DNA of 64,000 nucleotides from Planctomycetota bacterium (GTDB lineage: Bacteria; Planctomycetota; UBA1135; GCA-002686595): contig JADHOC010000004.1 in NCBI GenBank assembly GCA_016779205.1, forward strand, positions 124,001 through 188,000. The letters run 5' to 3'. The notes below the pieces were generated by a model. That model made no database searches. It was not told the origin of the DNA and saw only the letters and a list, made by a program, of their open reading frames with translations. Positions 27,130 to 36,170 of this stretch are shown here, in pieces (within the stretch, counting starts at the first letter, position 1; each line of letters starts with the position of its first letter). Made by a program: the position numbers and the translations under genes.

Positions 27130-29073
27130 TCACTCGGGGGCGCAGCGCGCCAGGCCAGCAGCGATGGCGGCTGCCTCCGACGGCGTCGACAGCTGCCCCC
27201 TTGAGGCGGCCTCCTCGTAGGTCACCCGGGCCTCGTCCGTGAGCCCGAGCGCCTCCTGCAGTTGACCCCGAAAGAGCGCCGCCGCGATGTTGGTGGGCTC
27301 TGCCTCGAGGAGCTCCCCGAGCGTCTCGATGGCGCCCGGCGCCTGGCCGCACGCGGATTGGGCCATGGCGTAGACGAAGCGGAGGGCGCCATCCGTCGGC
27401 CGCGCCCGCCGCGCGAGGGCCACCTCGGCCAGCACGGCCTGGGCCTCACCCAGGCGGAGGCGTAGCGCGAAGATCCGGACCTCCAGCTCTGCACGGTCCT
27501 TGGCGGTGGCGTGAGCCTCCACCTCCCTCAGAGACCGAAGCGCACGCTCGCTGTCCCCGGTGGCCTCGAGGATGGCCGAGGAGAGGGCCATCCGGATCTG
27601 GACGCTGCGCGGCTCGAGGCTGGTCGCCTTGGTCAGCCAGGTGAGGGCAGCGTCCGCGTCTCCCCGCGCAAGCTCAGCCCGCCCGAGGTCCGCGAAGCCG
27701 GCGGCATCCGATTGGTTCACGGCGGCGGGGATCACGTTGCTCAGGGCGATGAGGACCAGCGCGGGGAACCCTACCGCGGCGACGCCGCGGAGGTCCCTGG
27801 AGCGGAGGCCCACGGCGAGCTGGCTGAGCGCATAGCCCGCTCCCACGGCCAGCACCGGGGAGAGCGGCACCCGGAAGCGTGCATTCACGAAGAACAGCAC
27901 AATGCTTACCCCGTAGGCGGCGGCGAAGCCGAGGAGCATCCCGGCCCCACCACGCCTGCGGCGCCATGCCAGCACGAGGCCGACGACGCCCAGCCCGAGG
28001 AGGACATCCCATCGAGACGGGCTGTAGCGCAGCGGAGGCAGGGTCCGCCGCGCCGTGAACTCGATGTCCTGATTGTTCGCGAGCTCGACGTTGGCCACGA
28101 GCAGCCGCGTCTTCCACGCCAGCAGCGAGGCCGCGGCCGCGGGGTTCCCGGCCATCCACGACAGCGCCTTACCGGCGTAGTGGCGCGAGACCTCGCTCGG
28201 CCTGAGCTCGCGCCCCTCCTCTGCCTCGGCCAGTGAGACCGCGTCGTGGTAGCCGTCCCACCACCCTTGCCGCGTCCCCGGCACGATCGCCGTCACGCCG
28301 TCACTCTCCGGGTTGTTCCCGATCCAGAAGTTGACGCCGGCCTGGGTGGAGATGAGTGCGCCGTCTCCGGAGATCAGGTTGGTGAGCGTCACCGGCGCGA
28401 TCGGGATCAGCGTCCCGAGGGCGAGCATGAGCCCCGCTGCGGGTCTCCTGGTCCGCACCCATGCCAGGGCGAAGAGCATCGGCATGAAGAGCAGGACGTT
28501 CGGCCGCGCGATCGCAGCCAGCCCGAACAGCGCCCCCGTCAGGAGGGCCTGCCTCCCGCCGCGCTCTCCTCCCCAGGCCACGCACCGGTTCAAGGCGAGG
28601 AGGAGCAGCGGCACCAGCAGCACGGGGATCAGTAGCTCCGCGTCGAACGCCACCATCACCGGGGAGAGCGCCACGAAGCCCCCCGCCCACCAGGCCGACG
28701 CCCGCCCCATCACGCGCTGGGCCAGCGAGGCCGTGAGCGCCGCTCCGGTCGCCCCCAGCACCGCCTGTGCGAGCCGGGCCAGCAGGGTCGACCCGGGGGA
28801 CAGGGCCGTCCAGACCGAGAGGAAGTAGGGATATAAGGGCGCCCTGAAGTACGGGCCCTCCTGGAATGTCTCGCCGGCCGCGACCGTCCTCGCCCAGGCG
28901 AGGTGATAGCCCGCGTCCATCGTGGGGGCCTCGAAGCGTGGATGTTCACGCAGGGCGAGCACGTAGACCAGCCGCAAGGCCGCTGCGACCGCAAACCAGA
29001 ACACCGCGGGACCCCGCCACCAGGGCGGCGTCGCCGTGCACTCCGTCGATCTTCTTTGCTCCTGGCTCACCAT
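27130..29073 (-). CDS. GT39-like (PMT_2) membrane glycosyltransferase with C-terminal TPR repeats
   Basis: The 647-residue protein has a GT-C fold. The first periplasmic loop carries MDAGYHLAWARTVAAGE, with the acidic residue used by dolichyl-/polyprenyl-phosphate sugar transferases, followed by YFRAPLYPYFLSVW, a strong signature of this branch. About ten membrane helices follow. Residues about 430-640 are tetratricopeptide-like repeats (ADLGRAELARGDADAALTWLTKA and later pairs). Such enzymes move sugars from a polyprenyl phosphate to protein or glycan in the periplasm; the acceptor is unknown. GGAGG lies 11 bases upstream of the ATG. It ends one base from the convergent antiporter stop. Confidence 0.82.
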   Translation of the reverse strand: MVSQEQRRSTECTATPPWWRGPAVFWFAVAAALRLVYVLALREHPRFEAPTMDAGYHLAWARTVAAGETFQEGPYFRAPLYPYFLSVWTALSPGSTLLARLAQAVLGATGAALTASLAQRVMGRASAWWAGGFVALSPVMVAFDAELLIPVLLVPLLLLALNRCVAWGGERGGRQALLTGALFGLAAIARPNVLLFMPMLFALAWVRTRRPAAGLMLALGTLIPIAPVTLTNLISGDGALISTQAGVNFWIGNNPESDGVTAIVPGTRQGWWDGYHDAVSLAEAEEGRELRPSEVSRHYAGKALSWMAGNPAAAASLLAWKTRLLVANVELANNQDIEFTARRTLPPLRYSPSRWDVLLGLGVVGLVLAWRRRRGGAGMLLGFAAAYGVSIVLFFVNARFRVPLSPVLAVGAGYALSQLAVGLRSRDLRGVAAVGFPALVLIALSNVIPAAVNQSDAAGFADLGRAELARGDADAALTWLTKATSLEPRSVQIRMALSSAILEATGDSERALRSLREVEAHATAKDRAELEVRIFALRLRLGEAQAVLAEVALARRARPTDGALRFVYAMAQSACGQAPGAIETLGELLEAEPTNIAAALFRGQLQEALGLTDEARVTYEEAASRGQLSTPSEAAAIAAGLARCAPE

Positions 29074-29101
29074 CGGGCATCCCGCCTCCGCTCCAACGAG
29101 A

Positions 29102-29139
29102 GCGGGCCGCGGCTCCCCGTCAGGGATGCCGCGGCCCGC
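29102..29139 (-). terminator. Hairpin terminator after the giant secreted protein gene
   Basis: Perfect 12-base arms (29102-29113 and 29128-29139) enclose a 14-base loop, 17 bases beyond the stop of the gene ending at 29156. Read on the minus strand it is followed by TCTCGTT rather than a clean T run. Confidence 0.6.
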
Positions 29140-29155
29140 AGAGTACGGATTGGGG

Positions 29156-32100
29156 TCAGCGAGGTGAGAACACTTCTCCCGTCCTGAGGGCCCCAGCCGC
29201 GGCGCTGCTGGACCCACCCAGGAGGAAGGTCCGGGACTCGAAGAACACCACCGCGGCGCCGTGCCGGGGGTCCTCGAGGGGGCAATCCTGGCGCCAGGAG
29301 TCGCTCTGCGGCGAATACACCTGGACGTCACCGAAGGCCGTCGACGCGTCTGCGCCACCGAAGACATAGAGCTCGTCGTCCCAGAAGACCGCCGGCCCGG
29401 TGGACGACCGAGGCAGGGTCATCGGCTCCAGTTCACCCGCGGAGCTGGTCTCCCAGGTCCCGGTCCCGGGGTCGAACGCCTGGACCTCGTCGATGCCAGC
29501 CTGGGGGCCGAGGGAGCCCGTGCGGCCCCCCATCACGAAGATGCGCTCTCCGTCCGAACCCGCGGCCGGGACGTGCACCGCGGTCGGGAGGGCCGCCAGG
29601 GCCGTCCAGCTATCCGCGGACGGATCGTAGACCGCGAAGTTCCCGACGGTCGCGCCCGCAGGCGCGACGCCTCCACCAACGTAGATGAGTCCGTCCTGGA
29701 CCACCGCGGCGCAGCCACCGGCGTCCCAGGGCATCGCGCTCCCAAGGCTCCAGGAGTCCTGGACCGGATCGTAGATCTGCACCTTGCCCGCGGCGGCGGC
29801 GTCGAACCCACCGAAGAGGTAGACCAGGCCGTCGAGGGACGTCACCGCGTGCCCGCCGCCGCCAAACGGGCGGACCGAGCGACCGGTGGAGTAGGCGTCC
29901 TGGAAGACGTTGTAGGCGATCGTCTGGCTGGCCCCGGAACCGAAGAGGAAGAGCTCCCCGTCCACCTCGGCGCCCCCGGCGTCCGAGATGGCGAGCGGCG
30001 ACGTCCTCGCAGGGCGCCAGAGCCCCAGCTTCATGCCAGGCGCAGGCGGCATATAGCGGAAGCCCGCCGTGATCGTGCGGGAGTCCAGGCCGATCCGGAC
30101 CTCGACGTCCAGTCCGGTGGTGGCGCCGCCCGTGGGGCTCGGGGGCAGCTGCCCCACGATCCGGGTGTCCGAGACGGAGGTGACGGTCGCGGCCACGCCT
30201 CCGATGAACACGCTCATGGCGGCGAGGCTGGTGCCGAAGTTCTGTCCGCCGATCACGAACCTCTGTCCGCCGGTCGCGGGCGCGCGCCAGGGGAAGATGT
30301 CGTAGGGCGTCAGGCCAATGGCAGCCGCGTCGTCGGGCACCTGAGCCCGCACCTTGTTGCCGTTGTAGTCGATGGCGAGGATGGCCCCGCCGGGACCGGT
30401 CACGACGTCAAGCCCACGGTTCTGGGTGAACGGAGCCGAGCTGCTCCCGTGCAGGACCTTCGTGGTCACCCGACGGCCGGAGTCGTTGAGGCTGATCTGC
30501 CACACCCCAGTGTTCCACTTCATGGCCACCAGGTCGCCACGCATCCCGGAGTTGAAGGCCGTGGCCCGGTACTCGTCGATTCCGTTGCTCGAGGCGTTGA
30601 GCGGGGTGAGCGGAGCCGCGTGCAGGTGCGGGATCGCCGGGTCGGAGTTCGAGCGGTAAACCGCCTGGCGCTCGTCGTATCGGCCGCGAGCCCGGTTCGG
30701 TAGCCCGTAATATCGGCCCGGTTCGACGAGGTCGAGGGTGTCCCCGGTGGTCGGGTGCGGATAGCCCCCCTGGGTCGTCATGCTGAGCGACGCAGGACCG
30801 TAGTTGTTGTTGGGGCCGTTGTCGGTGGCGTACAGGTAGCCATTGGTGTGGAGCACCAGGTCGAGGGAGTTCCTGAGCCCCGGCGCGAAGACCTCGACGT
30901 CCACGCCGCTCACCACGTCGATCTGCTCGCCGTAGACCTGGTCAGCCACAAGGGCCCCGGTGACGGAGTCCTCGTACTGGACCACCCCGTTGAAGTTCGG
31001 ACGCGACGTGCAGATCTTCAGGAGCGCCGCCGACAGGGGCGACTCCGGCACGTCGCCGCTGAGGGGCCACTTGATGCCCGCGTTCGTGTTGCTGCCGCTG
31101 CACAGCAGGATGTCACCGTTGTCGTCCACGAACATGCCGTTCAGGCCGTGGTCGTGGTTCGAGAGCGGGAGACCGGTCACCAGCGGCACGGGGTTGTCGA
31201 AGTCGGGCCCCGAGAGCACCGTGACCTGCCCGGTGAAGTCCGACGCGCCCGTGAAGGCGCCGCCGCCGTTTTGGAAGTGCTCACCGTGGGCGACGTAGAG
31301 CTTGATGGACGACGGATCCTGGGGGTCGTAGACGTCGTAGGGGTTGAAGACCACCCCGAGCGAGTCGTGGTTGGTGAGGTTCGAGATGCCCGTCTTGAAC
31401 TCGTTGGAGACCACCGCGTAGTTGTCGTCGTAGGTGATCACATGAATGGTTCCCTCGAGGGAGACCACGTAGAGCTTGCCGTCCGGCCCCCAGGCCGCGC
31501 TCGTCGCGTTGGTCACGACCGCCGCGAGGGAGTTGAGCAGGGTGAAGCGGATGGGAATCGGCCCCGTCGGCGAGTAGTTGAACGGGAACGGCTGGCTCAC
31601 TCCGTTGGGCGTCTCGATCGTGACCTGAATGGCGCCGGAGCCCGGCGGGGAGGTCAGGACGATGAGCTCGCTGGCATACTCGTCGAAGTCGGCCAGGACC
31701 AGGTCCTGGGCACCCCAGTGGACCACCACCTGGGAGGCGGGGAAGAAGCCGAAGCCGCTGATCTCGATCCGGTTCCCGCCGAGATCCGTACCGACCGAGG
31801 GCATCGAGTGGATGACCGGGGCGAGGAGGGACTCGTCGTGGTTCAACAGACCCTCGATGTCCGACGCAACCGAGCCCCCTTCGTAGACCTCAATCGCGAC
31901 GGGCATGTCCGCCAGGGTGGAGACCGCGAAGCGCGCCTCGACCGTATGGGTGCCGACCGCCAGGGCCAGCGGACCGGTCACGGGGCTGCCATTCACGAGC
32001 AGTCGGCGATCGACGCCCCCCGTGGCCTGGAAGTCCAGCGTCCGGGCGGAGGTCAGCTCGAAGGAGCTCTGCCACCGCACCATGGCCTGCTCCGTGTACG

Positions 32101-35100
32101 GAGAGTCGCCGACCGTGCCACCGCTGGCGACCAGCGTCATCCCCGTGAGGCGCTGCACGAAGTCCGGCGCTGCGGGGACGTTGTCCAGGAGGAAGACCTC
32201 ACCAGCCACCGCGCCGTCGTAGATCTGCACGATGGCGCCGGGCACGGCGTTCGAGCTGAACACGCTGATCGTCCGGTCGTCCGCCGCGAAGTTCGGCGTG
32301 ACGTTGTCATCGCCGATCTCGAGCTCGACCGTGGTGTCCCCCAGGGGGAAGTCGTAGCTCGTGGCTGCGGTCGACGCCACGGGGGCGCCGTTCACCCGCC
32401 AGGTGAAGGTGGCGAGCTGTCGGCCGGGCTCGTGGGTGTGAGACTCCTCGCCGAGGAGCTGCACCGTCTCGGTCCCGTCACCGTCGTAGTCCACGAGGTA
32501 GGTGGGGTAGCTGTCCGGCACGGGGTGCAGGAAGCCCCAGCCCGCCTCGGCGCCGCCGGTGCCGGCCACGGCAGCCACGAAGGTGACCCCCTCGCCGGTG
32601 GACTCCAGCTCGAGGTCGAAGGTGTGGTCCTCGTGCTCGGTCGGAGCGAAGGTGACCGTCACATCCGTGGCCCCCGGCGGGAGCTCGATGGGCGGCTGGA
32701 TCGCGTAGGTCCGCTCACCGGCCTCCCCGACGTAGGAGATGCCGGCGTGGTCGATGCGGAAGTCCGCGCTGGACCCGAGGGACGGCTCGCCGAAGGTCAA
32801 CGAGTTCAGCTGACCGGTGTGGAGGCCGTCGTTCTGGATGACGAAGTTGAGGCTGGACTCCAGCCCCTGGTCAACGATCCCGAACGTGAGCGCCGAGGTG
32901 GGCGACGAGAGCACGGGCACGGAGCGAAGGGTGACGGCGCTCAGGAGCGCCTGGGCCACCGAGGCGCTGAAGTCCAGGTCCAGCATGCCGTCCGAGACCA
33001 CGACCGTGGCCGGAGGCGAGGTGTAGGCGGCGAAGCGCCCGACCTCTCCGTAGAGGTCGAGGTCGTCCAGCACGAGGACACCCTCGGCCTCGACGTCGAA
33101 CACCCGCTGCCCGGGTGCGGTCTTCACCGGCTCGAAGGACAGGATGGAGAGCTCGTAGACGCCGTTCGGGACCGGCAGGGAGTAGCTGAACTGGGTCCCG
33201 ACCCGGACGGTGTGGAAGAGCGCGTCCAGGTCCGTCCCGGTCACCGCGCCGCTTGACAGCGCGTATGAGCCGCCCGTGAACCCGTACTCTGGGATCCAGA
33301 GCTGCCCGCCCGGCTCGACGAACTCATTGGGACCCGCGGTGAACAGCAGGTCGGCCCCGGTCGGGCCGAGGGCTCGACCGGAGAGATCGATCTCCAGGGG
33401 CGGCGCCCCCTGCCCGTTCTGTCGCGCCAGAAGCGTCGCCTCGGCCATCCCGGGCTCGAGCGGCGAGAAGACCACGTCGACCCCGACGCTCTGACCGGGC
33501 GCGAGGGCCACGGGGAGGGTGGACTGGCTGGTGGCGCTGTAGCAGTTCGCGTCCACTCCACGGATCACGAGCTCCCGCAGGACCACGGGCGCGGTGTGGA
33601 GGTTCGTGAAGAACACCGTCTGGGAACCAGAAGCCTCACCCACCCGGCCCTGGCCGAACGGGAGCGACGACACGGAAGGGGTGAGCGGCGGCGCCTTGGC
33701 CAGCGCGACGGCGTCCCCGTCTGCGAGCATCACGAGGAAGGACGTCCCCGCTCCGAGCGTGGCGCCATCGGGGGCGCTGATCCCGGGAACACCGCCGTCC
33801 AGGAGGGTGAAGAGCACGCGCTCGCCCGGCTCCGGAATCCGGTCCACCACCACGGTGACCGGGATGTCCACCGACGTGGAGCCCGCCGGGATCACGGCCG
33901 GGCCAGGCGGGACGCTGATGTCCCCGGGTCCAGCGGCGTCGCCGCTGACCTGGAAGGGGGCCACCACGTCGAGTCCGGAGGGAACGTCAAGCTCGAGCCT
34001 CAGGTTGAAGCCGCCCGCGATCTCGCTCACGACGGTCCGGAAGGCCGGGAACTGGATCACCGGCATCGGGTCGTCATCGGTCAAGGTCAGCTGGTGTGCG
34101 ACGGTCGCCCCGGGGTCGGCTCCGGTGATCGCGCCGAAGGTGAGGATGAGATCCTCATCGCCCTCGTACAGCGTGTCGCCCACGACGGTGACGTCGAACT
34201 GGCCGGTGAGCGCGCCAGCCGGGATCACCAGGGGCTGAGGCAGGACCTCGACATCGACTCCACCCGCGGTGGCGCTGCCGGACAGCACGACGGGAACGGT
34301 GACGTCCGTGGACGCCGCCACATCCAGCGAGACGCCGACCGACACGAGCCCCACGGACTCCGAGACGGTGGACGCCGGCGCGAGGAAGCTCACGGTGGAG
34401 ACCGTGTCGTTGTCCGTGATGGTGAGCGTGTGCGCATCGGGCGATCCGAGGACCGCGCCGACGGGATTCACCAGGGAGACCACTGCGGTCTCGCTCGCCT
34501 CCGGGTCGGTGTCCTCCAGCACCTCGACCTCCACGACGCCCCCAAGGGACCCCACGGGGATCGACAGGGAGGTGGTCAGGAGGTTGACGTCGGCGCCGGC
34601 GGAGGCCGTCCCCCCGAGGGTCACGTCCACCGTGACGGGGTCAGGGGCGTACCCGTCGAGCTGAACGGCGAGGCTCTGCATGCCTGCGCTCTCATCCACC
34701 GAGGAGGCGGCGGTCGCGAAGGTGAGCGTGGGAGCCGGGCCGTCGTCGTCGATGATCAGGAGCGAGGTCGACGGGATGGCCCCGAGGGTGGCGCCCGTGG
34801 GCGTCCCCAGGGTGAACACGGCGGTCTCGGGAGCCTCAGCGTCCTGGTCATCCAGGAGGGTCACGTCCACGGAGCCGCTGCTGCTCCCCGCCGGGATCGT
34901 GAGACTGGAGGGCGCGAACGTGAAGTCCACTCCAGCGGTGGCCGTTCCGGAAGCTGTGATCGGCACGGTCACGTCGAAGCCGCTCACGGCGCTCAGCTCG
35001 ACCCCGATCACCGCCAGGGGGTCGTCCTCCACCGCGACGGCGCTGCTGGCCGCGAACGAGATCGAGGGCGGGTCATCGTCATCGACGATGGTGAGCGTGT

Positions 35101-35848
35101 GGCTGGGGAATGCGCCGGGGACGGCGTTGGCCACGGTGACGAAGTCGATGTCAAGGGTCTCATCGGGCTCGTCCAGCGAGTCCGGGACCAGGGTCACATC
35201 GATGGTCGAGCTCACCGCGCCGCCGGGAATCACCAGCGGGTTGGCCGATGAGATGGAGACGTCGACGCCGCCAGGCGTGACCGTTCCGCCGACCGAGAAG
35301 TCCAGGACCACGGCCTCGGTCCTCGCGGCGGAAAGCGTGAGGGCAAGGGTCACAGAGCCCGCTCCCTCGGAGGCGCTGGAGGCCGCCAGATCGAAGGTCA
35401 GGGTGGCCGCAGCTTCGTTGTCGGCAATGACCACCTCATGGGTGGTGGTGGCTCCGAGTACGCCCCCGGTGGGAGCGCCGAGCGTCAGGATGACGCGCTC
35501 TGTTCCCTCCGAGTCGGAGTCGTCCACCACCGTGACGTCGATCGAGCCGCTCAGCTGCCCCGCGGGGATCACCAGCGGCCCCGGGGTGACGGTCGCGTCG
35601 GCCGAAGTGGCGGACCCGCCCACGCTGTACGGGATGGTCACGTCCTGCGCGGCCACCGTGGACAGGGACACCGACACCGAGACCAGGCCAGAGGCCTCGG
35701 TCGCGCCGGTGGAGGCGGTTGCGAACTCCACCTCCGAGTTCAACGCCCGGGCAGCCTCCCAGGTCACCGTCGGCATGGCGACCGCGGGGGAGAACGCGAG
35801 AGCGGACAGGGCGGCCGAGGCCGCGGAGAGACGAATAAAACGTGCCAT
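29156..35848 (-). CDS. Giant secreted multidomain protein: Calx-beta repeats, malectin-like, PA14-like, TIG, sorbosone-dehydrogenase-like propeller, kelch repeats
   Basis: The 2230-residue protein starts with a signal peptide (MARFIRLSAASAALSALAFSPAVA). Six Calx-beta repeats occupy about 28-710, each with a E/D-x-x-G-x-x-x-V strand pair and ending in xTxxDDD. Next come a choice-of-anchor-like domain (715-810), a malectin-like domain (815-960), a second anchor-type beta domain, a PA14-like carbohydrate-binding region (about 1200-1335) and a TIG domain. A glucose/sorbosone-dehydrogenase-like propeller follows (about 1430-1845, with SNHDHGLNGMFVDDNGDILL), then a second TIG and five or six kelch repeats. 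There is no sorting signal at the C-terminus. Likely a calcium-dependent, glycan-binding surface or released protein; enzymatic activity is unproven. No Shine-Dalgarno was found. Confidence 0.88.
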   Translation of the reverse strand: MARFIRLSAASAALSALAFSPAVAMPTVTWEAARALNSEVEFATASTGATEASGLVSVSVSLSTVAAQDVTIPYSVGGSATSADATVTPGPLVIPAGQLSGSIDVTVVDDSDSEGTERVILTLGAPTGGVLGATTTHEVVIADNEAAATLTFDLAASSASEGAGSVTLALTLSAARTEAVVLDFSVGGTVTPGGVDVSISSANPLVIPGGAVSSTIDVTLVPDSLDEPDETLDIDFVTVANAVPGAFPSHTLTIVDDDDPPSISFAASSAVAVEDDPLAVIGVELSAVSGFDVTVPITASGTATAGVDFTFAPSSLTIPAGSSSGSVDVTLLDDQDAEAPETAVFTLGTPTGATLGAIPSTSLLIIDDDGPAPTLTFATAASSVDESAGMQSLAVQLDGYAPDPVTVDVTLGGTASAGADVNLLTTSLSIPVGSLGGVVEVEVLEDTDPEASETAVVSLVNPVGAVLGSPDAHTLTITDNDTVSTVSFLAPASTVSESVGLVSVGVSLDVAASTDVTVPVVLSGSATAGGVDVEVLPQPLVIPAGALTGQFDVTVVGDTLYEGDEDLILTFGAITGADPGATVAHQLTLTDDDPMPVIQFPAFRTVVSEIAGGFNLRLELDVPSGLDVVAPFQVSGDAAGPGDISVPPGPAVIPAGSTSVDIPVTVVVDRIPEPGERVLFTLLDGGVPGISAPDGATLGAGTSFLVMLADGDAVALAKAPPLTPSVSSLPFGQGRVGEASGSQTVFFTNLHTAPVVLRELVIRGVDANCYSATSQSTLPVALAPGQSVGVDVVFSPLEPGMAEATLLARQNGQGAPPLEIDLSGRALGPTGADLLFTAGPNEFVEPGGQLWIPEYGFTGGSYALSSGAVTGTDLDALFHTVRVGTQFSYSLPVPNGVYELSILSFEPVKTAPGQRVFDVEAEGVLVLDDLDLYGEVGRFAAYTSPPATVVVSDGMLDLDFSASVAQALLSAVTLRSVPVLSSPTSALTFGIVDQGLESSLNFVIQNDGLHTGQLNSLTFGEPSLGSSADFRIDHAGISYVGEAGERTYAIQPPIELPPGATDVTVTFAPTEHEDHTFDLELESTGEGVTFVAAVAGTGGAEAGWGFLHPVPDSYPTYLVDYDGDGTETVQLLGEESHTHEPGRQLATFTWRVNGAPVASTAATSYDFPLGDTTVELEIGDDNVTPNFAADDRTISVFSSNAVPGAIVQIYDGAVAGEVFLLDNVPAAPDFVQRLTGMTLVASGGTVGDSPYTEQAMVRWQSSFELTSARTLDFQATGGVDRRLLVNGSPVTGPLALAVGTHTVEARFAVSTLADMPVAIEVYEGGSVASDIEGLLNHDESLLAPVIHSMPSVGTDLGGNRIEISGFGFFPASQVVVHWGAQDLVLADFDEYASELIVLTSPPGSGAIQVTIETPNGVSQPFPFNYSPTGPIPIRFTLLNSLAAVVTNATSAAWGPDGKLYVVSLEGTIHVITYDDNYAVVSNEFKTGISNLTNHDSLGVVFNPYDVYDPQDPSSIKLYVAHGEHFQNGGGAFTGASDFTGQVTVLSGPDFDNPVPLVTGLPLSNHDHGLNGMFVDDNGDILLCSGSNTNAGIKWPLSGDVPESPLSAALLKICTSRPNFNGVVQYEDSVTGALVADQVYGEQIDVVSGVDVEVFAPGLRNSLDLVLHTNGYLYATDNGPNNNYGPASLSMTTQGGYPHPTTGDTLDLVEPGRYYGLPNRARGRYDERQAVYRSNSDPAIPHLHAAPLTPLNASSNGIDEYRATAFNSGMRGDLVAMKWNTGVWQISLNDSGRRVTTKVLHGSSSAPFTQNRGLDVVTGPGGAILAIDYNGNKVRAQVPDDAAAIGLTPYDIFPWRAPATGGQRFVIGGQNFGTSLAAMSVFIGGVAATVTSVSDTRIVGQLPPSPTGGATTGLDVEVRIGLDSRTITAGFRYMPPAPGMKLGLWRPARTSPLAISDAGGAEVDGELFLFGSGASQTIAYNVFQDAYSTGRSVRPFGGGGHAVTSLDGLVYLFGGFDAAAAGKVQIYDPVQDSWSLGSAMPWDAGGCAAVVQDGLIYVGGGVAPAGATVGNFAVYDPSADSWTALAALPTAVHVPAAGSDGERIFVMGGRTGSLGPQAGIDEVQAFDPGTGTWETSSAGELEPMTLPRSSTGPAVFWDDELYVFGGADASTAFGDVQVYSPQSDSWRQDCPLEDPRHGAAVVFFESRTFLLGGSSSAAAGALRTGEVFSPR

Positions 35849-35881
35849 CGAGAATTCGACAGTCAAAGCGCGCCGGAGATG

Positions 35882-35950
35882 GGAGAGAGAGGCTCTACCC
35901 CCCCACTGGAAACCGTGTTGAGCTCGGTTGACTTCCGGTGGAGAGAGAGG
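35882..35950. repeat. Direct repeat of an 11-base purine motif in the leader of the giant gene
   Basis: GGAGAGAGAGG occurs identically at 35882-35892 and 35940-35950, which is CCTCTCTCTCC on the transcribed strand. The copies are 58 bases apart, between 34 and 102 bases upstream of the ATG at 35848. It could be a regulator site or low-complexity sequence. Confidence 0.45.
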
Positions 35951-36136
35951 AGTTCTGCGGGTTGCGAGAGGGTTCGGCGGGCGTTGGTAAAAGGACGCCC
36001 CTGCACACAATCCGTGTTCCTTCCATCGGGATCGAAGTCATCCCAAGAGAGGGCATTCGCGGACTGAGCGAGAGGTAGGCCCCAGTTTAGCCAATGCGAG
36101 ACGGACTCCAGTTAAAACTCGCAGTCCGGGCAACCC

Positions 36137-36162
36137 CCTGAGGCACGATGCCTCGCGTCAGG
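36137..36162 (-). terminator. Possible terminator after tldD
   Basis: CCTGA (36137-36141) pairs with TCAGG (36158-36162), and an inner GGCA/TGCC stem pairs around a three-base loop with a five-base bulge. On the minus strand a TTTT run follows about 20 bases later. Weak structure. Confidence 0.3.
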
Positions 36163-36170
36163 CTGTCGCG

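Larger units (their letters stand above)
35849..36170. other. 322-base intergenic region upstream of the giant protein gene, lower GC than surroundings
   Basis: This is the longest gap in the window. It must hold the promoter of the leftward giant gene and the terminator of tldD. It contains AT-rich patches (GTTAAAACTC near 36111, GGTAAAAGG near 35987), two identical 11-mers and a bulged hairpin near 36150. I found no convincing -35/-10 pair and no small gene or structured RNA. Confidence 0.6.

Noticed and set aside
30755-33256. 833-codon plus-strand open frame antisense to the giant secreted protein
   Set aside because: Composition is Arg/Val/His/Gly-rich with no motif; the opposite strand encodes recognisable domains throughout.
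36102-36128. CGGACT/AGTCCG inverted repeat as a regulator operator
   Set aside because: Six-base arms with a 15-base loop in a region without a defined promoter are too weak to support an operator.
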